A stretch of DNA of 64,000 nucleotides, taken from positions 83,155,512-83,219,511 of the forward strand of contig JBOZIK010000001.1 in the NCBI GenBank assembly GCA_051453625.1, given 5' to 3'. The notes under the pieces were generated by a model. It had not been told where the DNA came from. It saw nothing but the letters and a program-made list of their open reading frames with translations, and ran no database searches. Numbering within the stretch: position 1 is the stretch's first letter; each line of letters opens with the position of its first letter. A program made the position numbers and the translations under genes. The stretch is from Welwitschia mirabilis (taxonomy: Eukaryota; Gnetophyta; Gnetopsida; Welwitschiales). Shown piece after piece: positions 37,900 to 49,979 of this stretch.

Positions 37900-39290
37900 A
37901 AAATAAGATGTGTATATGTAGTCATGAGGTCTTGGTATAATATATATGAAAGGGAAAATATGAAATATAATATAAATAAATCACTTCTCTTATGATGTCA
38001 TGATGAACTCTAAATGGATGGTATGCTCAAGTGTAGAAGGAGGAAAATGAGAATACTCAGGATCTACTAGGAAATGAAGGTTTAATAATGTTAAGATGGA
38101 ACATACTATCTCATCTTCTTATACTTGAACTACCTTGGGAGATTAACTATCACTCTCTACTCAACAAATAGGATGCACTGACATAGATCTATTAGCTACT
38201 TATTAGAGTGTTGTACTCTTTTTTCAATAATTTAGATCCTTTACTCAACTATTTATATCCTCTTCTTTAAGTGTCAAAATGCCTTAGTCAAAAAAACCTC
38301 TGATGGTCTTAGTTGTATCTACCAAGAGGGCTTGAATCTACTCTAATAAAGTACCAACCATAGATTTCTAAACCTAAGGTCTCTCTATTACTTATAGTAC
38401 ATGTGTGCTTATATCCTATAAGTAATAATCTAAATTCCATATGTGTATGAGTCTGTACTCACTCATGGGCTCTAATATCCTAAAGCATTTAAAAATGGTT
38501 GATAGAAGGCATAGATATCCCAAAATCTATAACTATAATGCCTTTATCATGGACCTGAGTCTTCTCCATATAAACATGGGTAAGTCCATCTGCTCACCAT
38601 ATGCTTGAATAGTGCCAAAATATATAGATGAGTCACCATAGCATGATTGTCATAAAATGAGGGACCGATATTGTAAATCATTATTCTATGTAAAATTTGA
38701 TAGATAGGAATAAACTATGTCACTAAAAAACCTCTCTTAATCCGAAGTCAAGTATGTTGATATGTCCAGTGCTACATCATATATATGACACTTGTCTATC
38801 CTACTAGCAGTATATATGTGAATACTTCTAATACCACCAAGATTTGTCATTGTTGTAATGTGATTTGAAAGGACTGCTATTTCATGATCCTAAGTCATAG
38901 CCGAAATCATGTCTACTAGGTGTCCATGAGAATTGAGGTGATATTCTATGTACATGGTGTCATAAAACTCCCTAGTCTTAGATATTCAATATGTCCCCTA
39001 TGAAACTAGAATCCATTTCAGCTATAAATATATAAGCCCTCGAGCTTTAATCAACTCATAAAATTCCTAAAATATCTCTCAACATAAATGCCAATAGCTT
39101 AAATAATAAGAGATCTCATGCATGGAGGTGGATGGAAGCATAAGATTTACATGCTCTATTTCTAATGGTACTAATGGGCCTACCTCCTACTCAACAGCTT
39201 CATCCTTAGTCTTAATCTATCTAGTTCTATGTATTTGTAACCTACTCAATCATAAATACACAATAAGTCATACGAGATCTGGTGGCCATA
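37900..39290 (-). pseudogene. Unidentified post-integrase ORF of element 4, copy A
   Basis: I do not recognise this protein. A degraded coding frame runs on the minus strand, in the sense of the element, from an ATG near 39285 (MATRSRMTY). Readable pieces in order are EFYELIKARGL, AEMDSSFIGDIL, REFYDTMYIEYHLNSHGHLV, NHITTMTNLGGIRSIHIYTA and DVALDISTYLTS. Stops are frequent. Its place between integrase and the 3' LTR is where Athila-type elements carry an env-like or extra ORF, but I see no signal peptide or membrane segment to support an envelope. It is absent from element 1. Confidence 0.5.
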
Positions 39291-39299
39291 ATTAAAATA

Positions 39300-40956
39300 C
39301 ATTGCATGGAAGCTTAAAACAACACCAAAAATTAATTAAAATATGTAAAAATGATGAAAATATATCTAGTCCTCCCTTAAAAGTGTTATTATATCTTGTA
39401 TTATCTACTTTTGTGAAAAAAATTATGAAACATGTGAAAGGTATGAAAAGTGTTTTTATGTTAGCCCCACATAAGGAAAAAAATCAAAGTTCTCAAATGG
39501 AAAAATCTAATAAGTAAAAATGTAGAACACTTTATAATGTTCAATTTGCCTTGAAGAACCACTATGTTTTAACTTATAGTTTGTGAGAAAATGAGTGTTA
39601 AAACTAAAAACCTAATTTTATCTCATAAAACACACAATTTGTTGTAACTGTTAAGATACATGATGAAAATTAGATCTATAAGTTTGTAATCAAAGGTCTC
39701 AAAATAATAAACAACATACATGAAGACTATACATCAAAAGGATAAGAAATGCAAAAAAAAAAAAAAAAAAGAAAGATAAAACCACACCTCATTTTTAAAA
39801 ATTTGTTAAAACCTAGGAATTTGATGAGAAAACCTAGTAGGGAGAATTTTTAGCATGCTAGAAAGAACTAGAGCACTAATGTATCTCAAGAGAATAAGGT
39901 TAGATAATAGAAATTGGAAGAAAAATGAGAAAAAAAGAAACAAGCCCATGCTTTTATTACACTGTTATCTAGTCGTGTCATCTAGACAACAACACTAAGA
40001 TAACTAATAGATAAGATCAGTGTCATTCCCTTTATCATCTAAATGACTAAGTGGACAATGAGACTTGGAAAAGTTATCAAAAATAAAAATATTCACCAAC
40101 CATGTTAGGCTTAGATATCAGCATGAAGGTAATAGAATGTTTAAAAAATTTTCAAACAAGAGTGAATGACGAAGAGTCATAATAAAGCAGGATGATGAGA
40201 AAAACTTAACATAAATAAAAAATAGGTTAATGAAAACATACTAAGTAGGCTAAAACTTATAAAAAAGACTTAAAAAATGTGCCCAAATTAAAAAACAAAT
40301 AGAATATATGTGGGACTTTAAAAGATATAAAGGATTCTCATAAAAATCATGAAACATAAAAGATTATTTATTTAATTAGAATGCTCAAAAAATTTAATGT
40401 AATATATCATAAATAATTATAGGGGTAATACTAAATAATAAGCTACTATGTGAATATGCAAAAGTACAAAAACAACTTTTGAATAATAAAATAAAGAACC
40501 AAAGAAAAAAAAAAGATGAAAATGAATATAAGAAACATGACTAAGATAGCTTACCTATTCTAAATTCTAGCCTAGCACACCCCCTTGGAAGACGATATAA
40601 AGTTACCTAAGTAAAAATGCATGATAAAACCAAGGATCAAGTTCTTAGAATAGTAAATGATAGGATAAAAAGCTACTTAGAAATGGACCCACCAGTTTAC
40701 ACTCTAAAATACATCTGAATTCTTAAAAGTGAAATGATCATGTGAAAATACTAAGAGTCTAAGAAATAAAGAATGTTGCTAATGATACCATTAAAAAAAA
40801 AACTCTCATACCATTAAAAAAAACACACCTAAACAATCAAAAAACTCATATCATTGAGGAAAAAAAAGCAAAATAACTAAGACAACCTTCTTCATAGTGA
40901 AGTCCATAGACATGGAAATGTCTTAAGATTGAGTAAATCTAGTCTTATCACTATAC
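39300..40956. other. Noncoding 3' region of element 4, copy A
   Basis: No gene is seen. Dyads around TCATCTAGA occur near 39975 and 40030. An A-run of about 18 bases lies near 39754. The part next to the CACTA junction (40860-40956) is, on the minus strand, homologous to the sequence after integrase in elements 1 and 2 (near 7524 and 32900), so it marks the original continuity of element 4 with 55915. Confidence 0.55.
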
Positions 40957-41258
40957 AATCACTACTAGAAATATAGGTTTTTAAGGATTTTACTAAAAAT
41001 AAATGCCTTAAATATGTAGCTTTTTAAGGTGTTTATTTTAATAAATGCCTTAAAAAGCATCCAAAGAAGCATTTTTAAGGTATTTATTTAAACACATGTC
41101 TTAAACATCATTCTAAGTTGCTCTTAAGGCTTTATTAAAATAAATGCCTCAAAAAGAAGGTTACTTTTTAAGACATTTATTTTAATAAATGCCTTAAATA
41201 GTTTATGTTGTTTAAGTTACTTAATGAAACAAATGCCTTAATAAATTACCTGCTTTAA
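40957..41258 (+). mobile_element. CACTA left end, first copy (truncated by gap)
   Basis: AAT (40957-40959) is followed by CACTACTAGAAATATAGG at 40960 and about 290 bp of subterminal repeats, then the gap. It duplicates 46187-46476. Confidence 0.85.
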
Positions 41259-42789
41259 NNNNNNNNNNNNNNNNNNNNNNNNNNNNNNNNNNNNNNNNNN
41301 NNNNNNNNNNNNNNNNNNNNNNNNNNNNNNNNNNNNNNNNNNNNNNNNNNNNNNNNNNATCTAAATCAATAAGAAAATGCCATCACTAGTTTGAGACAAA
41401 TCTAAGCTATCAAGTATGTCAAAAAAAATATAAAAATAATGTAAAGTTAACCTAAAAAGGAAATATGATACACCTAAACTAATAATATCAACCTTAATAA
41501 AGGTTGTCCTTATGATCTATATCACTAAATAAGTTGTCATGGAATTAGAAGTCACATAAGCCATAAGAGACATGCATAGAATAAAGATATGAAAATAAAA
41601 GCAAAGTTTTAAATTAGCTTTGAATTAATATTCATGTTACAAAGTAGCAACAACTAAATTAAGAATATACAACCCAACACTATGGAAAACATCTCTCTTC
41701 AACAATAATGGATGGATCTCTAGCCCTTTAATTTCTTATTACAAATATTTCTAATGTAAACAAAGACAAGATAGATTTGAGGGTAGAGGATGTATTTATT
41801 TGCAAAATAGACTTTATAAACAAACACGACTAACACACACATAAGAATAACACTAATAACCATGCAAGAAAGTGTAAGATAATTGGCCAAATTTTTGTAA
41901 AGTTTGATAAAGCATCTATTTCTAGTGCTATCCTATTAGTTATCTAGATGATACAAGAGATGATGCCACCTCATAAAAATTTCACATCAATTACTAGATT
42001 TATTATTGTTGACATATTCCTTTACTTAAGTGTTTTGTCATCTGTATAGTCATTTATGTAGTTGTTTAGATGATGAGGTGGATGATAGGCTTTTGTATAG
42101 TTCTTTATATATCACATTAGTCTCATTGTTTGTAAAATTTTTACTTCAAATAGAAGATATTGTAAATCACCTCAAATGTTGTAAAATGCAATAAAGCTTG
42201 CATGTTTTCATGTCATTCTCTACCTCTTCATTATCATTTGAATTTAGCATAAACCTATTTAATGTTCTGTAAAACTAATCAAAATATCCTATCAAATATA
42301 TATAAGTTATCATAACAACATAGTCATCCACTTAGTATTATCAATCCCTAAGAAAACAACATGGATACTCATGATTATGAGCTAGGTTTACTATTAATAA
42401 AAGTAACTAAGGCATTGTAAAATTATCTCAAAAAGAATTTTAGAAATCTTAAAAATGCAAACAAATTTGTCAAAAATAGATAATTAAATGTTTTACATGT
42501 GTAATGTAAGTGGCTATACAATTATTTAGTGGTCTTCTAGATGATATAAGGGATGTTAGACTAAAAAATAGTTCTATAAAAATAGAAGCCTATGAGAAAA
42601 ATTTTCAAAAAGATAATCATTTAATACACTAATAATCAATAGCCCCTCATTAAATATGTAATAGATAAAGAAAATTATTAAAAAATATAAATAATCCTCA
42701 TCATGAGATGTAAAAAATGGTAAACATGCATGAAATCCAAAAAATGTACATATGCTAGTACTCAAAATAAGATGTGTATATGTATACAT

Positions 42790-44165
42790 ATCATGGGGTC
42801 TTAGTATAATGTATATGAAAGGGAAAATATAAAATATACTATAAATAAATCACTTCCCTTATCATCTCATGATGAACTTTAAATTGGTAATATGCTCAGG
42901 TGTAGGAGGAGAAGAAGGAGAATACTCAAGGTCTACTAGGAAATGAAGATCTAATGATGTTAAGATGGAACATACTATCTCATCTCCTTATACTTGAAAT
43001 ACCTCTGGAAGGTTGAGTATCACACTCTGCTCAATAGATAGGATGCATTGACATAGATCTACTAGCTACTTATTAGAGTATTGTACTCTTTTCTTAATCA
43101 TTTAGATCCTTTTCTCAACTATTTATATCCTCTGCTTAAGTGTCAAAATTCCTTAGTCAATAAAACCTCTAATGGTCTTTGTGGTATCTACCAAGAGGGC
43201 TTGAATCTGCTTTAATAAAGTACCAACCATAGATTTCTAAACCTAAGGTCTCTCTACCACTTTTTGTACATGTATGCTTATGTCTTATAAGTAACAATCT
43301 AAAGTCTGTATATGTATAAGCCTCTACACACTCATGGGATCTAATATCCTAAAGCATATAAAAATGGTTGATAGGAGGCATAGATATACCAAAATCTATA
43401 ACTATAATGCCTCTATCATGGACCTGAGTCTTCTCCATATAAACATGGATAAGTCCATATGATCACCTTGCCTAAACAGTGCCAAAATCTATATATGAGT
43501 CACCATAGCATGATTGTCATGAAAATATGAACTGATGTTATAAATCATTACTCTATGTAAAATCTGATAGATAGGAATCAACTGTGTCACTAAAACACCT
43601 CGCCTAATCCAAAGTCAAGTATGTTGATATGTCCAATGCTATATCATATGTACAATGCTTGTCTATTCTACTAGTAGTGTACATGTGAATACTTATAATA
43701 CAACTAAGATATGTTATTACTGTATTGTGATTTGGAAGGACCTATATCTCATGATCCTAAGTCCTAGCCACAATCATGTCTACTAGGTATCCACAAGAAT
43801 TAGGGTGATACTCTATGTGCATAGTGTCATAAAACTCCCTAGTGTTTGATATCCAATATGTTTCTTGTGCATCTAAAATCCATCTGAGCTAAAAATATAT
43901 GAGCCACTAATCTACCTTGAGCTTTAGTCAGCTCATAAAATTTCTAAAATATCTCTCAACATAAAGGAAATACTTTAAATAATAAGAGATCTCATGCATT
44001 GAGGTTGAGGGATGCATAGGCTTTACATGCTCTATTTCTAATGGTACTAATTAGCCTACCTCCTATTTAGCAACTTTAGCCTTAGTTTTAATCTATCTAG
44101 CTTTATGTATTCGTGGCCTACTCAATCATAAATATGCAATACATCATGCAAGTTCTCATGGCCAC
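42790..44165 (-). pseudogene. Unidentified post-integrase ORF of element 4, copy B
   Basis: This is the same ORF in the second copy, beginning near 44160 (MRTCMMYC) and even more decayed. The two versions help separate old stops (shared) from recent ones. Confidence 0.45.
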
Positions 44166-46204
44166 AATTAAAATACATTACATGAAAGCTTAAAACAACC
44201 CCAAAAATTAATTAAAATATGTAAAAATAATGAAAATATGTTTAGTCCTCCCTTAAAAGTGTCATTATATCTTGTATTATCTACTTGTGTGAAGAAAATT
44301 ATGAAACATGTGAAAGGTGTAAAAAGTGTTTTTTAGGTTAGCCCCACATAACGTAAAAAATCAAAGTGCTTAAATGGAAAAATCTAATAACTAAAAATGT
44401 AGAACACATTATAATGTTCAATGTTCCCTAAAGGATCACTATGTTTTAACTTATAGTTTGTGAGAAAATGAGTGTTAAAATTAAAAACCTAATTTTATCT
44501 CATAAAACACACAATTTGTTGTAACTTTTAAAATACATGATGAAAATCAAATCCATAAGTTTGTAATCAAAGATCTCAAAATAATAAACAACATACATTA
44601 AAACTAAACATCAAAAGGCTAAGAAATTAAAAAAATTAAAAAAAGGAAGATAAAAACATACCTCATTTTTAAAAATCTACCAAAATATGGAAATTTGATG
44701 AGTGAATCTAGCAAGGGAAAATTTTAGAAGGACTAGGGCACTAACGTATCTCAAGAGAATAAGTGAAGATGATAGAGATTAGAATAAAAATGAAAAAAAA
44801 GAAACAAACCCATGCTTTTATTGCCTTGTTATGTAGTCGCATCGTCTAGATGACAACACTAAGATAACTATTAGATAAGATCAGTATCATCCCCTTTGTC
44901 ATTTGAATGACTAAGTGGACAATGAAACTTGGAAAAAGTTATCAAAAATAAAAATATTAACCAACCAAGTTAGGCTCAGATATTAGCATGAAGGTAGTAG
45001 AATGTATCAAAAAGTTCAAAAAAAGAGGAAATGATGAAGAGTCATGATAAATCAGGATGATGAGAAAAACTTAAAATAAATAAAAAATAGGTTAATGAAA
45101 ACATACTAACTAGGATGAAACTTATAAAAAAGACTAAAAAATGTGCCCAAATTAAAAAATAAATAGAAAAAGTATGAGACTTCATAAGATATAAAGGACT
45201 CTCATAAAAATCATAAAACATAAAAAATTATTTATTTAATTAGAATACTCAAAAAATTTAATGTAATATATCATAAATAATTACAAGGAATATACTAAAT
45301 AATAAGCTCCTATGTGAATATGCAAAAGAATAAAAAAACTTTTGAATGATAAAATAAAGAAATAAAGAAAATCAAAATGAAAATGGATACAAGAAACATG
45401 AATAAAATAGCTTACCTATTCTAAATTCTAACCTAGCACACCCTCTTGGAAGAAGATATAAAGTTACCTAAGTAAAAATGCATGATAAAATATAATAACT
45501 CTATAAAGTTCTACTAAAAAAGGCAATGATTATAATAACACCAAGGATCAAGTCCTTAGAATAGTAAATGATAGGATCAAAAGCTGCTTAGAAATAGACC
45601 CACCTATTCACACTCTAAAATACACTTGAATTCTCAAAATTGAAATGATCATGTGGAAATACTAAGAGTCTTAAAAAAAAAAATGAATGTTGCTAATGAT
45701 ACCAAAAACACCACTGATTCCATAGCCTCAAAATTTACTACAACCTTTCCATGATGAAGGAAGTGCAGCTATAGCTAGAGAAGTAAGGACTCATGAAGCA
45801 TAGTCAACTGATCCCATAGTGGAGTTCCCATAGCTATCAATATTGCCAAGATTCCTTTCAGAAAATTTTACCTTGATGTGTTAGAACATCATGGTGATCA
45901 TATAAATATGTATATGTATATGTATATAGCACAAATATATAGATCATAGTCATTATTTTCTCTCTCTTTCTTTCTTGCTTTTTTGAATAATTGTCACATG
46001 ATCATACACATAAAAAGACAAAGATGAATAAGTAAGATAAAAGATAGAAAAAAACACACTTAAACAATCAAAGACCTCATACCATTAAAAAGAAAAATCA
46101 AAATAACTAAGACAACCTTCTTCAGAGTAAAGTCCATAGACATGGAAACGTCTTAAAATTGAGTAAATCCAGTCTTATCACTATATAATCACTACTAGAA
46201 ATAT

Positions 46205-46476
46205 AGGTTTACTAAAAAAACACATTAAATATGTAGCTTTCTAAGGCATTTATTTTAATAAATGCATTAAAAAGAATCCCTGGAAGCATTTTAAAGGTTT
46301 TTTTTCAAACATATGCCTTAAACACCATTCTGATTTTCTTTTAAGGCGTTTATTAAAATTAATGCCTTAAAAAGAAGGTTACTTTTTAAGATGTTTATTT
46401 TAAGAAATGCCTTAAATAGTTTATGTTATTTAAGTCACTTAAGAAAACAAATTCCTTAATAAATCACCTACTTTAA
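46205..46476. repeat. CACTA left subterminal repeats
   Basis: About eight to ten imperfect units of AAGGCATTTATT and its complement AATAAATGCCTTAAA alternate in orientation and form small dyads. The same array is at 40975-41258. Confidence 0.85.
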
Positions 46477-46618
46477 AATAAAATTCATTCTTTCATTTCA
46501 TGTGTTTCAATTTTTCTTTCACTTCATGCATTTGATATTTTTTTCGTTGTCCCAATGCTCATGTGTTTTTTCTTGGTTTTCCTAATGTTGCAGCCCAGTG
46601 ATGCATGCATAAGAGGTT

Positions 46619-46882
46619 ATGAATCTGATGGTGACTGTAGTCATCTATGACAAATGGTCTCATGTCACAAAGTTTCTAGACATGCTCATGCCTTAGTTGA
46701 ATGATTCTACACTCTATGATGAATATCTTGTAAGGAATAAGCTTCAAGAACACATGCACCATCACCAACAAGATGGTATGCATGACATCATTTTCTGCCT
46801 CCACACTGATCTTGTCTAGAATCTCATGAATATATGTAATCCTTGTCTCCACAAAGGCTAGTTATAGGTTAGGGCTTTTCAT
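46619..46882 (+). pseudogene. SDP1-like triacylglycerol lipase fragment inside CACTA
   Basis: Plant SDP1 is a patatin-family lipase on oil bodies that starts seed-oil breakdown. The frame from 46619 reads YDKWSHVTKFLDML, a stop, LNDSTLYDEYLVRNKLQEH, then QDGMHDIIFCLHTDLV, a stop, NLMNICNPCLHKG. I recognise this as the SDP1 segment just before the patatin catalytic domain (family pattern LYDEELVRNKLQEL...DIIFCMRADLVRNL.NMCN..LHKG). Upstream, CTAATGTTGCAG at 46582-46593 looks like a splice acceptor, so the piece may have been captured as an exon. Stops are TAG at 46694-46696, 46817-46819, 46859-46861 and 46865-46867. The serine-aspartate catalytic part is not present, so it cannot be a working lipase. 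It lies about 140 bp inside the left subterminal repeats, on the same strand as the second captured gene. Confidence 0.85.
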
Positions 46883-48740
46883 GTTCACATTTTTAATTTT
46901 TTTTTTTTGACAATTTCATTCTCTTCTCCATTTGGCTTGCTAGTTTTACTTATTACTCATTTTAACCTCTTGCTTGGATAATTGGAGTGAGTTTGTAAGA
47001 TCTAAGATTTAGATTTTATTCTTAATTTTTAGCATGCTCTAATAGTAGCTAACCATAATTTCAAGTAATGTTTTTAATGGAGAAGAAGAACTACATTAAG
47101 GGAAAATAAGAGATGTTGTTTTGTAATGTAGAGAAGAAGATACTAATTTCATAAACTAGAGGAGAAGGCATGACTAGCTATAATGGAGGAGGATAGAATC
47201 ATAATATGATGTTCCATGAAACCAAAGGTGTAATGGAATCCATCATTAGATAAGATGCTATCTACATTAGATCTTTTCTCTCTAAGGCATTTGCAAAAAG
47301 AGTATGTATTGTGTTTTTGTTTTAAATAAAAAAGAAAAAAAAGTAGTCATTTTGATGTTTAGTAAGCTGATTTTGGATTTCATCATAGATCTAACTGTGT
47401 GTTATGTTTATGGAGAGCCAATCAGAGAAAGAAGTGGATAGCAGGTAATGAAAAGCAATAGAATTACTATTCAATTATGTTTCTTAAATGTAATTTTTGA
47501 TCCTGGGCTAAATTCTAGAAGTAAGACAGCCTACATAATAAGTTGTTGTAATTTCTGATCCTGGGCAGAATTGTTCCTATTTACATGAGCTAGACTATAA
47601 TTTGATTGTCAATTCCTATTATCATTACTTCTATAGTAGTTATTAACAAGTTATTGTAACTATGGCAAATGACATGGTTTTTGGAGATCATGTTTTACAG
47701 TTAGAATCACTGTTAGCAGATTGAGCAATTGAGAAATACCAAAAAGTAAACTAATAATTTTACTAAACCAATGTAGAAAAAGATTATTATGCAAAGTTTC
47801 TATCAATTATTAGTGTTAGAAATCTTGGAAAATTATAGATTTCCAATGAAACTAATTTAGAAACAAACAAAAGAGTCTAGAGACAATCAAGATGGACTAT
47901 GTGATTCTTAATGAAGAGACCAATTTAAACATTGGCATGAAAAACAAGGTCATCTAGGGACATATTATAAGGTTTATGATGGAAATATTTGCTAGGCCTT
48001 TGTAGGTTCTGTAACATATTTTTAGTCTAATGAAATTTGTGGTTATAGAGATAACTCATCACTCTTCTTGTGGAGTATTGAATAATTTCAAAGAGATACA
48101 AAATTTGAAGATTGAGTTACTTGAATTAAAGTTTGACATTGAGGAGAGTATTCTACTTAAATGAAGGGCTCACTTTGATAGCACTCTTAAGAGCTATGTT
48201 ATTCTAAGTGATGTTTCTATTCTATCCCCCTATAAGAGCAACGATGAGGTCAAACATGAAAAACATTTATTTCTTTAAAGTACTTACTAAATCTTTCCTA
48301 TCTGGTATATTTCTGATTGGGTTTTCATTTTGACAAGAAATTTAAACACTCAGATGAATTATCAATACTCTAAATCTTAATCTGAATTTGTGAAAAGGCC
48401 ATAAAAATTACTTCTTGATTTTTTTTCTTTGTCCCCTTCATATTTTTTTACAACTAAATCGAGTTGTGCTACTTATTTTAAATTAAACTCTTATCAAAAC
48501 TTTCATTTGACTTGATCAATTTCTTGATGAATCTTTTTATTTCATTGAATTAATGAATTCCATGCAATGCATTTTACAATTATCTTAATAAGGATATATT
48601 TGGACTTCTAAGACATGCATTTATTATTAAAAAAATCCTTTGTATGTTTTATTTTAAAAGATTCTGATTTCTGTATTTTATTTTCTGCTAATGCATAGTT
48701 ATAATTTTGATTCAAAATAAGTACTTTTGTTCTCTGAAAA
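46883..48740 (+). other. CACTA interior between captured fragments
   Basis: No clear gene. Possible short exons occur, for example 47386-47442 (preceded by CATCATAG, followed by GTAATG) and a helical, coiled-coil-like frame near 48090-48160 reading NNFKEIQNLKIELLELKFDI. The latter would suit the N-terminal coiled coil of the CHUP1/IPGA1-like family whose C-terminus is downstream. I cannot confirm either. Confidence 0.35.
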
Positions 48741-48743
48741 TAG

Positions 48744-48830
48744 GGCTTCTACAGATGAAAATTCTAGCAACATCTCTGAGTTACTTTACTTAAATGGAGG
48801 CCTAAAATTTGGAGTGGCCTAAATCATTAG
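48744..48830 (+). pseudogene. Possible upstream exon of the CHUP1/IPGA1-like fragment
   Basis: After an acceptor-like GAAAATAG the frame reads ASTDENSSNISELLYL, then loses similarity. The family has an ELVYLRW motif between its coiled coil and C-terminal domain. The match is only a few residues, so this is tentative. Confidence 0.3.
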
Positions 48831-48839
48831 CTCACTTAT

Positions 48840-49540
48840 TGCTACATGTGTAAGAAATTACCTCCTATAGAACATAATATCATAACATTCTACATTGGAA
48901 AAATTTACCATAATAAAAGTGTAAAACCACTCTATTCAGAGGATGGGTTATATTTATATAATTAACATTGTAGGATTTTTTTTTTTGTTTTGTTTTTTGT
49001 ATGATTTCTACTTTACAAAAACTAGTTTCCAAATAAAAAATGACCCTGTTCTAAAGTACATGATATTAAAATGTTGTAATGCTTGAAGTGAAAATCTTAT
49101 TGAGCTAGTGTCATGATGTGATCATTTTCCTTTTTTTTTAATATTTTCTATCTAAATTCTAATTTGCAAAATTTGGTCAAAAATCACAAATGGACTTATC
49201 CTAAAGTACCTAAGATTATAATGGTCATAATTATTAAAGTGATTATGTGGCCTTACTGCTATCATGATGTAAACACACTGTTTTATTTTACAATATTTTC
49301 CATTTAAATTCTACTTTGCAAATTCTAGTTTTCAAATAAAAAATGGCCTAATCCTAAGGTATATGAAATTAAAATGGTTGTCATGCTTGAAATAAAAATG
49401 TTACATGTCTGCTGTCATGATGTGAACATTCTCTTTTAGTCTACAGTACTAGCTTATAACATCAACCACTGCCATACCTTTGCAGTATAGTAACTTTATA
49501 TCTAGGGAATTAACTATTTAGATTAAAAATTTAGACAAAT
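48840..49540. other. Intron-like AT-rich DNA with an internal repeat
   Basis: Three diverged copies of a block with AATAAAAAATGGCC, TAAAGTACATGA and CATGATGTGA lie near 49010-49120, 49140-49270 and 49300-49440, a direct repeat of about 130-150 bp. No coding sequence. Confidence 0.5.
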
Positions 49541-49772
49541 GTTAAAGCATTGATTGAGATAAAACTTGAGAAATTCAATAATTTGTAGGAGGAATCATCA
49601 TTATATTGGAGGAAAATAGAAAATGTAAATCTAAATTTTAAAAGAAAAACTAAAGAGGTATGCATTTTTTAATTAAGTCATGTACACTTCTATATTTTTT
49701 GTAAGGACTTTGAAATTAAATTTTTTATAATATCTATACATTTTTCTTTGTGAATATGATTATCTTTTATAG

Positions 49773-49974
49773 GTAGGTAGCCATATTGAAGAGCTTGAGA
49801 AAATATAATTTTATCAATTTCTATGAAAGTTACATTAAATTTTCTAGCCCAAATAGGAGAAAACTGAGCTTCCATGTATATGAAAGATACCATGCTAAAG
49901 CATATGATCTAGTAAAGTCATTTAACATATCAGTCAAACAGCATGAAAATGTTAATGCAATTGATTATACATAA
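49773..49974 (+). pseudogene. Possible middle exon of the CHUP1/IPGA1-like fragment
   Basis: The acceptor-like TATCTTTTATAG ends at 49772. The open frame to 49974 includes LRKYNFINFYESYIKFSS, which fits the family's short [RK]-V-P-E-V-V-x-F-Y-x-S-L-[MT]-[RK] motif by position and pattern, and AKAYDLVKSF. It lies in the right order and strand relative to 53882-54745. Confidence 0.45.
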
Positions 49975-49979
49975 AATAA

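Larger units (their letters stand above)
36540..46476 (+). repeat. Gap-flanking duplication 6 (36540-41258 and 41359-46476)
   Basis: This is the largest case: 4.7 and 5.1 kb on either side of the 100-N gap at 41259-41358. Both copies hold most of the element 4 LTR, its 3' region and ORF, and the same CACTA left junction with about 290 bp of CACTA end. The second copy has extra sequence near 45490-46080 (including AT-rich and CTTT-rich DNA). Eyeball divergence is about 7 percent. Confidence 0.92.

Noticed and set aside
39302-39517. 71-codon + strand frame in the 3' region of element 4
   Set aside because: It is Lys-rich, antisense to the element, and destroyed in the second copy near 44165-44390.
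36540-46476. Two full CACTA left ends, suggesting two CACTA insertions
   Set aside because: Both have the same target site and flanks, so they are one insertion seen twice across a gap.
48744-48830. Firm assignment of the ELLYL exon to the CHUP1/IPGA1-like gene
   Set aside because: Only five residues match and the following sequence does not. Listed at low confidence instead.
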